Under the pieces are notes generated by a model. The model had not been told where the DNA came from. It saw nothing but the letters and a program-made list of their open reading frames with translations, and made no database searches. The translations under genes were made by a program, and so were the position numbers. From the NCBI RefSeq assembly GCF_000227135.1, contig NC_018239.1:322486-386485 (forward strand): a stretch of 64,000 nucleotides of DNA. The letters are read 5' to 3'. Below, in pieces: positions 41,456 to 52,010 of the stretch (position 1 is its first letter; each line of letters begins with the position of its first letter). The stretch is from Leishmania donovani (Eukaryota; Euglenozoa; Kinetoplastea; Trypanosomatida; Trypanosomatidae).

Positions 41456-43842
41456 GAGGGAAATGCTCCCGCAGACAGGATGCGACTCTCTCTGCGCAAA
41501 GAGCCGTTGCAGGCCGCATGTACGGCCAGTTCTTTGTGTCCCCCCCTCTCTCTCGTCGCGACGGTGATGTGGACGACGTCGCTGCGCAGTTTGCCCCGTG
41601 CCTCTGTTCTTCGGTCTTGAGTGCACGAGAGCCCTGCAAGTGTCCAAGGGGCGGCATGTGCATCTGAAGCTCTCCCTCTCGCTCGTGTATTTGTGTTGAG
41701 TAGCGCTACGCGCCTCTGCGTACGTGTCTCAGCGGCATATACGCGCGCGTGTGTGTGTGGATCGAATAGGCGTGCGCGTGTGTGCGCCGGCGCGTGAGAG
41801 AGACAGGATGGGGCGAGGGAAGCGAAGGGGGGCCGCATATAGGGTCCATCCTCAAAACCAGTCCACGCACACGCGCAGGCGTCGCAGAGAAAGGCGGCGC
41901 CAACAAAAAAAATTAAAACACTGAAGTAGTTAGTAGTACGATGGAGAGAGCGATAGAGGCGGCGAAGTTGTGCTCGTGTGTGCGGTAGAGCGAGAGAAAG
42001 TGAGGAGAGGGGGTTGGGTATATACTTAACGGGTACGCACGGCGCACACGTGCGCATTCGTACAAAAAGAGGGTCCACTCTAACGATGTCTGTGAGCCCC
42101 TGTATGTGCATATGCATACGTCTAGATATATATGTGTATGTGTATATGTATGTATGTGCGTGTGTGTGTGTGTATTAGCGTGCCTGCGTGCGTGTCACGC
42201 CTTCTCTTCCAAACTCTCTCCAGCTCTCTCTCTCCTGTACTGATCTAGTAGTGTGGTGAAGGAAGCCGAACAGGGAACGAAAAGTTTTTTTTTTACGAGA
42301 AGAGCCATTAACGAGAGAGAGAGGGAGGGAGGGAGGGAGGGGGCGGAGGGAGGTAGTATGCGCTGTCTGCAAAGTCGGGGCGCTCCCTCCCTTTGCGTCC
42401 GTACCTGGGCGCTCTTCTCATGCTTCTGACTCTTTTTTTTTTCGTTTGAGAAGATGCCCTCGCGTGCGTTTGCGTCCGGGAGCATAGCGCCGTTCCGTCA
42501 TCTCGCGATATTGCATCTTGCCTCGACCTTGTTCCTCCTCTTCTCTGCGTTGTACTGTCGGCTGGCGCTATCGTGCGTTCCGCGGCTGTGTGGGCTCGCT
42601 TTTTTTGTCTTTCCGTCTTCGTTTTCCTTTTGCTCCCCCCAGTCGTCACCGTGCGACGACGACGATGATCATTGTCTTCACAATCATCATCTCATCAGCG
42701 TCGTCGTCGTTGTGGTTTTTGTCTCTCCTCTTCGTGGCTCCGTTGTCAGTGCGTGCGCATGCATGCAGCGAAGAGCGGAGGGGAGAGGGGAGAGCGGGGG
42801 GAGGGCGGCGGCGGCGGCACAGGAGAGCGATGCGTCTCTTCGACATTAAGCAGTGTTCCTCCCTCCGATCCTCCTCCTTGCTTCCTTCCTTCCCGGTTCT
42901 CTTCCTGTTCCGTGTTTGTTTGCTCGGTGCTCTTTCTCGCATGGCATTTCGAGCGTAACAATAAGAGCCGAGCATTTTCAAAAGGGCAGCGCACATGTTG
43001 CACACGCAGATGCGATGCGATGCATGTATGTGTGTGCGGTGGTCGTTAGCGAGACAGGAGGGCAAGAGAGAGGGGCTCGGGGAACATATCGTCCACATGC
43101 GCCGTGTGTTTGCCGCTGGCAAGATGGCGAACTCACGGGAACTTGCTGGTGCACGTGAGGGCGGCGTTCACCCTGCACTTATGCGGTGACTCGCCTTCCC
43201 CACCCTCTCCTACTCTCTTTTCTGCCCATCTCACGCACAGGCTCTCTGGCGTGCCTCGGTTTCAATTGGTACTTGCTGGCGTCAAGGGCGCGAGCGTGTA
43301 GGATGAGGCGCACATATATAGCTGTACGTCTTCGCGTATCCTATGTTTTGACGCGCAAGCCTGTCTCTCCTCTCTGACTCCTCTTCATCCTCCATCGATG
43401 TCTCTGTCTTTGAGGCGCTCTCGGTTTCTCTCCCACACGGGCTGTCGCTGCGCCCGCACGCTGGCGCAGCAACTCTGGCTGGGATAGGACGAAGCAGGCA
43501 CCATTCATCCTTGATTGTGCCGGATCACGTGTGCGTGAGAGGGCGTCGCCCGCGTAGACACACAGCGGCGCGTTCTTAATGCTTGTTCGAGAGAGCCGAC
43601 TTGCACGAACGCCACAAGCAAACAAACAGCAACAAGAACGGGCACGCTGCGGGTGGGAGCCGTGTTCCTCGCATGCACATGTTATTGATCAGAGTGCAGG
43701 ACGTCGTTGACTAACACGCACCCAATAAAACAAAAACGGAAAAAAAAAGCGGACGACGACGACTCAGCACCGGCGTTACCGACGCTTCGCGCTCTCGCCT
43801 CGCCTGGTTGCCGCTGATACGTGAACGCGGCAAGCCACACGA
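41456..43842 (+). other. Intergenic spacer, 2.4 kb
   Basis: No gene supported. It contains TA/TG repeats (42120-42175), a G-rich GGGA array near 42318-42350, T-runs near 42287-42294 and 42432-42442, a GGGGAGA patch near 42779-42800 and CT-rich tracts (43195-43225, 43365-43430). An A-rich stretch at 43728-43749 precedes BBS5. Confidence 0.65.
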
Positions 43843-45141
43843 ATGCGAAAGCGCCGCGGCGGCGGGGCGTCGTCCCCGTCAGGGACGGGCAGGGGCATCA
43901 CGAAGGCGTTCGCCTTCTGGCAAGACCGCGAAATTCACTTTGACGCCGCAGCGCCGGTGCTGAGGCTGCGCGAGAACACCGAGCACGTCTACGCCACCTT
44001 CGATGATGTCGAAGACACGAAGGGCAACAACGGATGTCCCGGTACGCTGCTGGTGACAAATCTGCGGCTGATCTGGCGGTGCAAGCAGCGGCCAAACGTG
44101 AACCTCAGCATCGGTTACTACTGCGTGCATAAGCTTACAGTGCAGGAGGCGGAGTCGAAACTGGCCGGCAGAATGACGGAGTGCATCACGCTTGGTGCCA
44201 AGTGCGGCGCTAGCCGCTTCCAATTTATCTTTTCTGTGGCACACAACGCCGGTGGCATTGGCAGCAGCTCGGCTGCGAGCGTGAGCACGAGCGGCGGCGC
44301 CGCTGCTCAAAGAGACCGTGAGAACCGCTCTCGCCGGCGGCCAAGCAATAGCACAGGAGACCACCAACGCCTGTACGCCACCATTCGCGCTGTCTGGAAC
44401 GCGTACGAGAGCACGCGAGTGTACCGTGAGCTCCGCGTGCGTAGCGCGGTGGTGCAGCACGGTAACCTTATCCTCCTCGACGGCGAGAACGTCATTTCCC
44501 GCACCAGCGGCGTAAGCAGCGTCAGCAAGGACGAAGGCCACCTCGGCACCTTCATCGTGACGAATATCCGCGTCGTGTGGTTTGCGGCGGCAGAGTTCTT
44601 TAACGTGTCCGTGCCGTATCTTCAGTTCGTCGGCCTGCGCTCACAGATGAGCAAGTTCGGGCAGGCGCTGGTGATCGAGACGTCCAGCTACGCCGGCAAC
44701 TTTGTGCTGGGCTTCCGTGTTGACCCGGAGGAGAAGCTGAATGAGATGTACGCGGAAATCAGCACGCTGTGGCGCACCTGGACGGCGCGGCCGCTGCTCG
44801 GCATGAAGGTGGAGCTGCACGACGACACCGGCAAAGTAATGGTGCCAGAGGCTCTCGGCGTGGGGGGAGGGGACGCCGGCGACAAGAGCGGGAGCGCAGA
44901 GCACCCTCACGGCGGCGGACTACCCGGCGCCGCCAGCGACGCGCAGCATGAGCGGCAGATGGAGGGACAGAACGTTCTGCAGGAGGTCCCGACGGACGCG
45001 CTGGCGGCCTACTACGCGGGTGGTGGCCGGAAAGGAGAGGATCGGCGCCCCGTGTACGAGCCATCTATCGGCCTCGCCGTAGAGAAGCTGCGCAAGGGAA
45101 CCACAATCCAAAGTCTCTGGGACACCTCCATATCGTCCTGA
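43843..45141 (+). CDS. BBS5: BBSome subunit BBS5, 432 aa
   Basis: Subunit of the BBSome, the coat complex that moves membrane proteins into and out of the flagellum. It has the two tandem PH-like BBS5 repeats. The first, at about 45-130, has VEDTKGNNGCPGTLLVTNLR, then IW and NLSIGYYC. The second, at about 206-310, has DEGHLGTFIVTNIRVVW, NVSVPYLQ and SKFGQALVIETSSYAGNFVL. Sequence between the repeats (RAVWNAYESTRVYRELRVRS) also matches animal BBS5. It is longer than the roughly 340-residue human protein because of a Ser/Gly/Arg-rich insert at about 133-175 and a 100-residue tail. The ATG at 43843 is the first in frame. Identification is very confident. Other BBSome genes are not in this window. 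Confidence 0.96.
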   Translation: MRKRRGGGASSPSGTGRGITKAFAFWQDREIHFDAAAPVLRLRENTEHVYATFDDVEDTKGNNGCPGTLLVTNLRLIWRCKQRPNVNLSIGYYCVHKLTVQEAESKLAGRMTECITLGAKCGASRFQFIFSVAHNAGGIGSSSAASVSTSGGAAAQRDRENRSRRRPSNSTGDHQRLYATIRAVWNAYESTRVYRELRVRSAVVQHGNLILLDGENVISRTSGVSSVSKDEGHLGTFIVTNIRVVWFAAAEFFNVSVPYLQFVGLRSQMSKFGQALVIETSSYAGNFVLGFRVDPEEKLNEMYAEISTLWRTWTARPLLGMKVELHDDTGKVMVPEALGVGGGDAGDKSGSAEHPHGGGLPGAASDAQHERQMEGQNVLQEVPTDALAAYYAGGGRKGEDRRPVYEPSIGLAVEKLRKGTTIQSLWDTSISS

Positions 45142-46315
45142 TATCGAAGGGCTCAGTGAAAGAGAGCGCCGTGCGAGCACACAACGCTCTCATGTGTGCT
45201 CGGCGCGTTCTCGAGCGACAGCAGCGCAGGCGGGCACCGACGCCTTTGCCGTGTTCAGGTGCGTCTGCCGATGGGGCTCGCCCTTCGCGTTGCGTTCGAC
45301 AACGCCTACTCTGAATCTTCCTGTGTATCTCGTTGTGCGTGTATGCTTATGTCTGCCTCCCTCGTGTGTCTCCCTTCGCCGCGCTCACCACATGGCGCAC
45401 AGGACGACACGGGCGCAGCGCCACGAACGCGCCAGCGCCCCACCCCTTTCCCTCTCACATGATCGCCTTTGCCGGTCCTCTTTCTTTGTTTCATCGCTTC
45501 CGAAGATTGTCGTTGCTTCATGTGTGTATGTTTGTGCACGCGTGTGAGCGTGTGCACACCTTCTTTCTGGCGTATGTGTGCGTTCTTCAGCATAAGCTCA
45601 CCGGCCCCCTCCCGCTCCTCCTTCCCACAACCCAAAGGTTGGCCGCAACAGCTAATCAGGGGGTAGGCGCATCTGTTCTTCCTATACCTCTCGTCTGTGT
45701 GGGCGCCATGAGCGCGGCGACGCTGCTGACGACCAGTCGAACAGCTCGGGCACTTTGGGGATACGTGTACGTGCGGTAGGAAGCGATGCTGACGGTCATC
45801 ATCTGTCTTGCGTCGCTCTCTCTGTCTCTTTCTCTATGGTTGCTTCTGAATGGCTCGTGTCCTGGCGGCTGCCGCCGCACCCCTTCACTGCGAGACACGC
45901 TGATACACACACACACACACACGCTTGAATGCGGTTGTGCCAGCGAGCTCACGTACTCCCATCGTCTGCCGTAGACATTTTCTTCTGCATTGGACTTTTT
46001 CTTTTTCCTCTCCCTCCTCTCCCCAGCTCGGGCGCGGCTACACTGCAGGGAGGGGGTGGGGTGGGCGCAACGAGGTTCGGCAGCATGCGCTCATATGTGC
46101 GTGTCTTTACGGCATCAAGCGGATCAGAAAGCAGCGAAAAACACACGGCTAAAGCAACGGGCAGCAGAGGTGGGGGGGGGGGGCGGCGTGTCGGCCGTAC
46201 TTGCGCGCTCTCTTACCCACTCTCACGCTCACTTTACCTCTTCACAAGGACAGCCCCTGCCAGCTGGTTTACACGACCGTAAGTACCCACGCCAGCGCAC
46301 GACACCGGCGCCAGC
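45142..46315 (+). other. Intergenic spacer, 1.2 kb
   Basis: No gene supported. It contains CT tracts (45440-45500, 45820-45835), a short CA repeat at 45904-45921, a G-run near 46171-46182 and a pyrimidine-AG signal at 46209-46248 before the small membrane protein. Confidence 0.65.
46209..46248 (+). promoter_or_regulatory. Candidate spliced-leader acceptor for the small membrane protein
   Basis: A C/T-rich tract ends in CACAAG; the AG at 46247-46248 would give a 5'UTR of about 67 bases. Confidence 0.4.
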
Positions 46316-46810
46316 ATGCAGATCATACTCAAGAGTCGCAATCGCTTCTTTGCGGTGGCTCTCTGGAGCGGCGCAACGACCGTGGTGATGTTCTGGCTGG
46401 TGCTGCGCCGCACGGGCTTCAACACCGCCTATAGCCGGTGCACCTACCTGGTAATGATGGGGGAGTACAAACAGCTGCTGGAGCCTGGCACATTCCCGAG
46501 CAACGATCGCCTTCCGCCCCACCTGCGACTTGACAAGCCTTCTTACTTGGACTTGCGCGATACGGAGATTGCGCTGCCACCGGTGATTGATGTCAGCCTC
46601 TCGGACCGAGATCAGGTGAGGCAGTTGGAGGGTCAGCTGCCGTCGACGGAGCGGTCGGACCTGCATGTACACTTCGGGCCAATCAAATCACAGACGATCA
46701 TCATGACGCCGAGCTCGAACGAACGGTACGTGCGGCGTCGACTCGGGTTGTCTGAGAAGGATCGCAAGAATCTAGAAGCCGAGGGGCAGCAGGCCTTTGC
46801 GCAGGCGTGA
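46316..46810 (+). CDS. Small single-pass membrane protein, 164 aa, unknown
   Basis: Not recognised. One hydrophobic span near the N-terminus (residues about 11-30, FFAVALWSGATTVVMFWLVL) follows a short basic start (MQIILKSRNR), which suits an N-anchored protein of the inner mitochondrial membrane or the endomembrane system. The rest is soluble and charged, with RYVRRRLGLSEKDRKNLEAE near the end. Coding is supported by gene-like codon use with many third-position G/C, a clear ATG behind a splice signal and the expected spacing between two firm genes. It could be a subunit of a larger mitochondrial complex, but nothing proves this. Confidence 0.8.
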   Translation: MQIILKSRNRFFAVALWSGATTVVMFWLVLRRTGFNTAYSRCTYLVMMGEYKQLLEPGTFPSNDRLPPHLRLDKPSYLDLRDTEIALPPVIDVSLSDRDQVRQLEGQLPSTERSDLHVHFGPIKSQTIIMTPSSNERYVRRRLGLSEKDRKNLEAEGQQAFAQA

Positions 46811-47793
46811 TCGTGATGCACAGGACTGGACCGTGCGTAGAAAAGGACACAGAAGGCCTGGAGAGAGGGGAGGGGAGGGGAGGGGAGGACCGGCGATGGC
46901 CGCCACCATGCCGCTCTTCGCAGCATGTGGTGACGTGCACAAGCTCACAGAGGGCGGGTCAAGTCCCTCTCATAACCTCAGTGCACTGAAGTAGGACTCA
47001 CACCGCCCTCTCCCCTCACAGGAGAAGGGCTCCGCACAGGGAATCCGTGGGAGCGCTCAGCAGGTAACTTGTCCTCTCACTCGCTTCAGCGCTTCCCATT
47101 TCCATTTTTCGTTTGTCGCGCGTTATGCATCCTCACTGAGGGGGGAGGGAGGAAGCGACGATGGCGGCTACGTGGACTGCCGTCTGATGGTGGACCAGCT
47201 GGCGTTGGCGACTCCACTCTTCCTCAACGGACAGCTCTCGTTTCGTTGTCAATGGCGGAGGTTATGGATATATCTGTGTTTGTTGCCGACGCTGCACACG
47301 TGTGTTCGTGCTGGATCCTCTCGCTTTCCTATGCTCCTCTCACTCTACCCCCCTTTTTTTTCGGTCTCCTCGTTCGTGGCGCTTCACCCATGATGGGATC
47401 TGGCGTGGTGGTGCGGTTGCGGTTGGAATGGTGTCTGCCCCGTGCCTGTGGTGCCTCGCAATTCGCATTCGCTCGAAGCCACCCGCCTACACCCACACCC
47501 ACACACTGGCGGATATACACACCACATACGACAACGTTGCTCGTGCTGTGTGTCGAGAGGAGCGGCGGATGCACTTGCTCTTTCCTTCCCTTTTTTTTGT
47601 ATTCTCTGTGTAGCCGCTTCTCTGCTCTTGAGGGGTCTTTGCGGTCTGCGCGTGCGTGTGCAGACTTCCGTATTCAGACCGTGAGAGATTGCCACCGCCG
47701 CGACCGCACCCCTTCCCTCCCTTCCACTCCCAGCGCGCTCACACGCAGAAGAGTCAGCTCTTTTTTTCTTCTGGGCTCCTCTTGACCGGCAAG
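46811..47793 (+). other. Intergenic spacer, 1.0 kb
   Basis: No gene supported. A GGGGA array lies at about 46868-46888, T/C tracts at 47346-47361 and 47581-47600, and a C/T tract with AG at 47707-47733 before the LRR gene. Confidence 0.65.
47707..47733 (+). promoter_or_regulatory. Candidate spliced-leader acceptor for the LRR gene
   Basis: A C/T tract ends in CCCAG; the AG at 47732-47733 would leave a 5'UTR of about 60 bases. A second T/C tract at 47757-47780 lies between it and the ATG. Confidence 0.4.
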
Positions 47794-50346
47794 ATGTACG
47801 CGTCACTTGGGATATCGTCCGATCAGGTGTACGGCGACATGTACACGGCATGGCTGCGCGATACACATGAGAAGAACACACCAGAAGTGAAGCGGCTTTA
47901 CACGACCACAATCGAGAATGGATTCGGTGATCAGAAAATCTTGCTGCGCCGGCAGCGGCTCGGCGCCAACTTCATCAGCAGCCTTGCCCCGTTGCTACAC
48001 CAGTGCTCGTTGGTGAAGCTTGACCTCCATGGCAACATGTTGCGCGATGTCGGGTGTGAGATGCTTATTCATGTGTTGCGGGATGCGCCACAGCTGACGT
48101 ATCTTGACCTAGGGGCAAACGCCATCGGCTGCTCTTCGGTCGTGGCGAGCGGCATCAGCGGCGGCGGCGGCGGCACGGTTTTTAAGGGCAAAGGTAGTGG
48201 TAGAGGCAGCCCAGCTGGCACCCTTGCCTCTCGCAGGGGTGGAGCGGGGAGTAGTGGCGGCGCGGGTGGTAGTGGCGCTCGTGTCAGCAGTAGCTATCTC
48301 AACGCCATGCAGGGTCTCGGCAACGCTATCGCGCAGCACAAACGTCTGGCGGTGCTCATCCTCGGCTCTGAAAGGGAGGAGGCCTATGCGAATCAGATTG
48401 AGGCCATCGGTGCCATGCTGCTGCTCGAAGGCTGCGTGCTGAGCCGCACGCTGAAGCGGCTCGATCTAAGCGGCAACCCCTTTGCTATGGACGGCGACAC
48501 TCCGTCTGCTGGCGCCGTGCCGGGGTCCCTTGCAGCGATTGGAGGCGCTGCTGCCGGCACCCGCGTCGGTAGTGCGTCGACACCAGGAATGGACACGGCT
48601 GCAGCAAGGGGCGGCGGCGCTTATGGGATGCGTTCTGCCCCGCGCACTCCGGTGCAGCTAATCGCCCAGCTTCTGCGGACGTCTGTGACGCTCACACATT
48701 TGACGCTGCAATCGGTGTGCCTCACCGATGGCGGGGCGGCACACCTCTTTGAGGCCGCTGGCGCCAGCCGCACACTCCAGCATCTCAACCTAAGCGCTAA
48801 CGGCCTCTCCTCTCGTGTCGCTGATGAGGCCGGCAGACTACTGCAGCAGCGCACCGCGGTCGCGCGTGGTGGCGCCTTGGGCTGCACGCTGCATTCGTTA
48901 GTGCTGGCACACAACGATCTGTGGGACAACGGCGCCGCAGCGGCACAGGCGCATCGAGGCAGCTTGGGCATCGGCGCCGCCGCTGCGGCCCGGCCGGCGA
49001 CGTGTGATGGCATCGGGCTACACAACCGTGCGCAGAGTACGACGGCGATGACCTTGACGCCAACGTCGTCGCCGTCGAAGTTTGTCGACCGCACGCGCGC
49101 CTTGCGGGATGGCACTCACGGCGAAACTGACGATGCTTCTCAGTCGGGATATCACTCTCAGCAGCAGCAGCAGCAGCGCGACCCCTCTCCAGGGATCGTC
49201 CTCCTGCTCGCTCTGAGCCACGATCAGTTCATTACTACTCTCATTCTGGACGACTGCGTGATGGACGACACGGCGCTCTACACTCTCTGCCAGTCGCTCA
49301 TGACAAACGCGATGCTCAAGGTACTCTCGATGCGGCACAACAACCTCTCTCCCGATGGCGTTGTTCAGCTCGGCCGCTCCTTGTGCCGCCATCCCTGCCT
49401 AGAGCGGCTTCTCCTGTCCGGCAATGCAATCGAGGACGAGGGCGCCTGCGCCCTTGCCACGGCCCTTGGCCAGCCTGATGCGCCGTTGGTCGAGCTGGAC
49501 CTCGTCAAGACGTGGCTGGGCGATCGCGGGCTGATTGCGATTGGCGTGGCGCTGCAGACCAACACTTCGCTGCGCGTGCTGCGCGTCTCGGACAACCACT
49601 TCACTCACAACGGCGGCGCCTCCTTCGCGGCGCTGCTGGAGAGCAACAGCTACGTTGTGCAGTGTGAGTTGGGGGCGACAAGCGTGCCGCATCACATTTT
49701 GCTGCGGGTGGAGCGGACGACGGCGCGCAACTGCACCCGCGCCGCAAACGCAGACGCTGACGCGCTCAAGGCGGAGGTGGTGCGCCTCCACTACCAGAAG
49801 TATAAGCTGTCAGAGGCGCACCTGGAGCTGGAGGCGCTGCGAGAGAACAACACCGAGGTGAAGCGCACCATCGAGAACTTCGACCTGCAGACCAAGCAGG
49901 ACCACAGCGACTTCCTGAAGCGCATTCGCGAACTCGAGGAGCACATCGAGAATGCAAAGCAGCAGGAGGCGCGATATACGGAGCAGAAGGCGAAACTGGA
50001 GGCAGACCTGACCAAGGCGGAGCGAGCCCACGAGGTGGATATGACCTACATGGCGGAGCGGCTCTCCGTCGAAGTCGGTCTGCGCGAGAAGGCCGAGGCG
50101 GAACTTCAACAACGGCAACGGGAGCTGACTTACTGGCAAGAAAAAGGGCCGGAGAGGGAGGCGCAGAAGCGGGAGCAGCTCGCGGCGCTGAAGGCGGATC
50201 AAGAGGCGTGGTCCTCGCAGCGCAAGGCGTACCGCGATCGCACGGCCGAGCTCCAGCAGCAGGTTTCCACGCTCGAGGCGGCTGCGGCGAGCGCGGGCGC
50301 GTCAAGAGGTATGCCCAAGAGGCGCAAGAAGTCCACAATGGTGTGA
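47794..50346 (+). CDS. Leucine-rich-repeat protein with C-terminal coiled coil, 850 aa
   Basis: The N-terminal part carries ribonuclease-inhibitor-type leucine-rich repeats, about residues 70-120, 215-235, 300-385 and 479-630 (examples: LVKLDLHGNMLRDVGCEML, LKVLSMRHNNLSPDGVVQL, LERLLLSGNAIEDEGACAL). They are separated by Gly/Ala-rich and Ser-rich inserts. From about 660 to 835 the protein is a long coiled coil, and it ends in a basic tail (MPKRRKKSTMV). The LRR-then-coiled-coil order resembles LRRC45-like and other centrosome or axoneme proteins, so a basal-body, flagellar or cytoskeletal role is possible but inferred. The frame extends back to a GTG at 47656; the first ATG, at 47794, gives a natural N-terminus. 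Confidence 0.88.
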   Translation: MYASLGISSDQVYGDMYTAWLRDTHEKNTPEVKRLYTTTIENGFGDQKILLRRQRLGANFISSLAPLLHQCSLVKLDLHGNMLRDVGCEMLIHVLRDAPQLTYLDLGANAIGCSSVVASGISGGGGGTVFKGKGSGRGSPAGTLASRRGGAGSSGGAGGSGARVSSSYLNAMQGLGNAIAQHKRLAVLILGSEREEAYANQIEAIGAMLLLEGCVLSRTLKRLDLSGNPFAMDGDTPSAGAVPGSLAAIGGAAAGTRVGSASTPGMDTAAARGGGAYGMRSAPRTPVQLIAQLLRTSVTLTHLTLQSVCLTDGGAAHLFEAAGASRTLQHLNLSANGLSSRVADEAGRLLQQRTAVARGGALGCTLHSLVLAHNDLWDNGAAAAQAHRGSLGIGAAAAARPATCDGIGLHNRAQSTTAMTLTPTSSPSKFVDRTRALRDGTHGETDDASQSGYHSQQQQQQRDPSPGIVLLLALSHDQFITTLILDDCVMDDTALYTLCQSLMTNAMLKVLSMRHNNLSPDGVVQLGRSLCRHPCLERLLLSGNAIEDEGACALATALGQPDAPLVELDLVKTWLGDRGLIAIGVALQTNTSLRVLRVSDNHFTHNGGASFAALLESNSYVVQCELGATSVPHHILLRVERTTARNCTRAANADADALKAEVVRLHYQKYKLSEAHLELEALRENNTEVKRTIENFDLQTKQDHSDFLKRIRELEEHIENAKQQEARYTEQKAKLEADLTKAERAHEVDMTYMAERLSVEVGLREKAEAELQQRQRELTYWQEKGPEREAQKREQLAALKADQEAWSSQRKAYRDRTAELQQQVSTLEAAAASAGASRGMPKRRKKSTMV

Positions 50347-51683
50347 GGGAAGCCAGTGTGCTGGTGCGATCTTGCGCGTGTCGGCGATGGTGATGTTTGC
50401 TGAGGGAGTTCGTTTGGGGTGCCTTCGGCTCCTCTTTGTATTTTCTACGATGTTTCGGTTTTTTTTTCCCGAGGATTCTTTTTTTTTTTCGGCTTCGCTA
50501 CGCTCTCACACTCAATGTCCTTGCCTTGGGCTGTGCACCGCCTTCTCCTCCTTCTCCTCCTCCCCCGCTGCGCTGGAGCTGGATGTGGTGTCGAAATGAA
50601 TGGCGCGTTCAGCGCTCTGCACGGCACGTGCGCATCCCTCTCTTCGTTCGTATCATGTAAACTAGGCATGTGTGTGTGTGTGTGTGCGTGCGTGCGTCTC
50701 TCTCTCTTCTTCCGAGTGTGATAGCAGACCTCTGACGCGCTTTCGCGGTTGAGAAGCGGGATGCCGACACCACCCGGTGTTCTTCGCTTCTTCCTCCACA
50801 GTTTTCTCACGCTCTTTTTTGTGTGACGCCGCAGAGCCACCAACCCACCCGACTCCCGCCTCCCCACCTCGCTGCCGCAGTGGCAACCACAAAGGAAAGA
50901 ATGCGCGAACACACGTGCAGGGAAGGGCCCTGGAACAGGGGGTGAGGAGGTGTGTGTGAAGATGGTGTCATGGGAAAGGCAGAGGCAGGCAGTGGTGCGC
51001 GGAGGCCGCACAGCAACGGATCGCCGCGCGCGCGCTTTCCTCGTCTTCGCCACTTCCATTTGTGAGGGTGTGGAGAGGGGAGGGGAGGGGTTGACGGGCA
51101 GATCGACCTGCCAACTCTCTTTTCCCAAGCGCCCTTTCATTCTGCGATCGAGCAGAGGCGAGTGGGGCTGTTGTGTGCGGGTGCACGCGCGCGCGCCTGC
51201 CTCTCCACCGTATCTCCCCTTGAGCGCGTTTGTCTGCTTGATGCGGACGCTTGTCTCTCTCTCCCTCTCTCTACTTCCACATGAGCTGCCGCACACCCTC
51301 CAGGATATCTGCCTCCTTCCACCCGCCCTTCTCTCCAACCCTCACTCTTCCGTCTGTCGTTCTCATTCCACAGTGGCATTGCATCCCCTCCCACCCCCCT
51401 TCACCACCACCATATGCATACACATGCGCGCACATGATGGATCCCCGAACTCCTGATCTCCCTTTTTCGTTTTTCGCTTGTTGTGATTATATATGTCCAC
51501 CCACCTGCGGCGCCCACTTTCTGCCGCAACCGCTCCTCTCCTTCTCAGCTCTTTCCTTCAGCACATTCTCATTTCTCTCTGCGGTGCTTGCCGTATTACT
51601 ACGCTGCTTCTGTGCTCGAACCTCCTCTTCACCTGCTGCTGCTGCGACATCTGCGCTACCCCCTCCCCCCAACTGTCTCAACC
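50347..51683 (+). other. Intergenic spacer, 1.3 kb
   Basis: No gene supported. It contains T-runs near 50460-50490, TG runs near 50670-50690, a GGGGA patch near 51075-51090, many CT tracts (51250-51280, 51380-51410) and the splice signal at 51531-51561. Confidence 0.65.
51531..51561 (+). promoter_or_regulatory. Candidate spliced-leader acceptor for the first DUF962 gene
   Basis: A C/T tract contains two AG dinucleotides, at 51547-51548 and 51560-51561. Either would give a 5'UTR of 120-136 bases. Confidence 0.4.
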
Positions 51684-52010
51684 ATGGTCAACCTTAGCGC
51701 CAAGTTTCAAATCTCGGCTTCCAACCACAAGGAGTTCTACATCTACTACCTGGCGAAGCACTCAAAGCAGTGGACGCGTCGCATGCATCTCATCGGCACC
51801 GCGGTCGGTGTCGTTGGAGCGGCTGTGTCGGCGGTGCGCATGGACGTTATCGGCGCCACTGTGAGCACCGCTGTTGGTGTGGCGATTTGCTGGGCTGGCG
51901 ATACAGTGGTGGAGCAGACACAGCCGACCACCTTTAAGAACCCCATCTGGTCGGTCATGTCTAACTTCAAGATGGTCGCATCGATGCTGAAGGGTGACAT
52001 GAGCATCTAG
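51684..52010 (+). CDS. DUF962 / Mpo1-like membrane protein, copy 1, 108 aa
   Basis: Small protein of the DUF962 (YGL010w/Mpo1-like) family; yeast Mpo1 is an ER dioxygenase acting on 2-hydroxy fatty acids from phytosphingosine breakdown. The family pattern is clear: YYLAKHSKQWTRRMHLIGT (H26, H35), two short hydrophobic spans (about 37-51 and 55-72), then WAGDTVVEQTQPTTFKNPIW. In the usual signature the 'GD' here is 'GH', so one expected His is Asp73. It aligns without gaps over all 108 residues with the second copy at 54472-54798, with about 42 identical positions by eye. The open frame reaches back to a GTG at 51483, but that part is UTR-like; the first ATG is 51684. The family call is good; enzymatic activity is uncertain. 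Confidence 0.88.
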   Translation: MVNLSAKFQISASNHKEFYIYYLAKHSKQWTRRMHLIGTAVGVVGAAVSAVRMDVIGATVSTAVGVAICWAGDTVVEQTQPTTFKNPIWSVMSNFKMVASMLKGDMSI

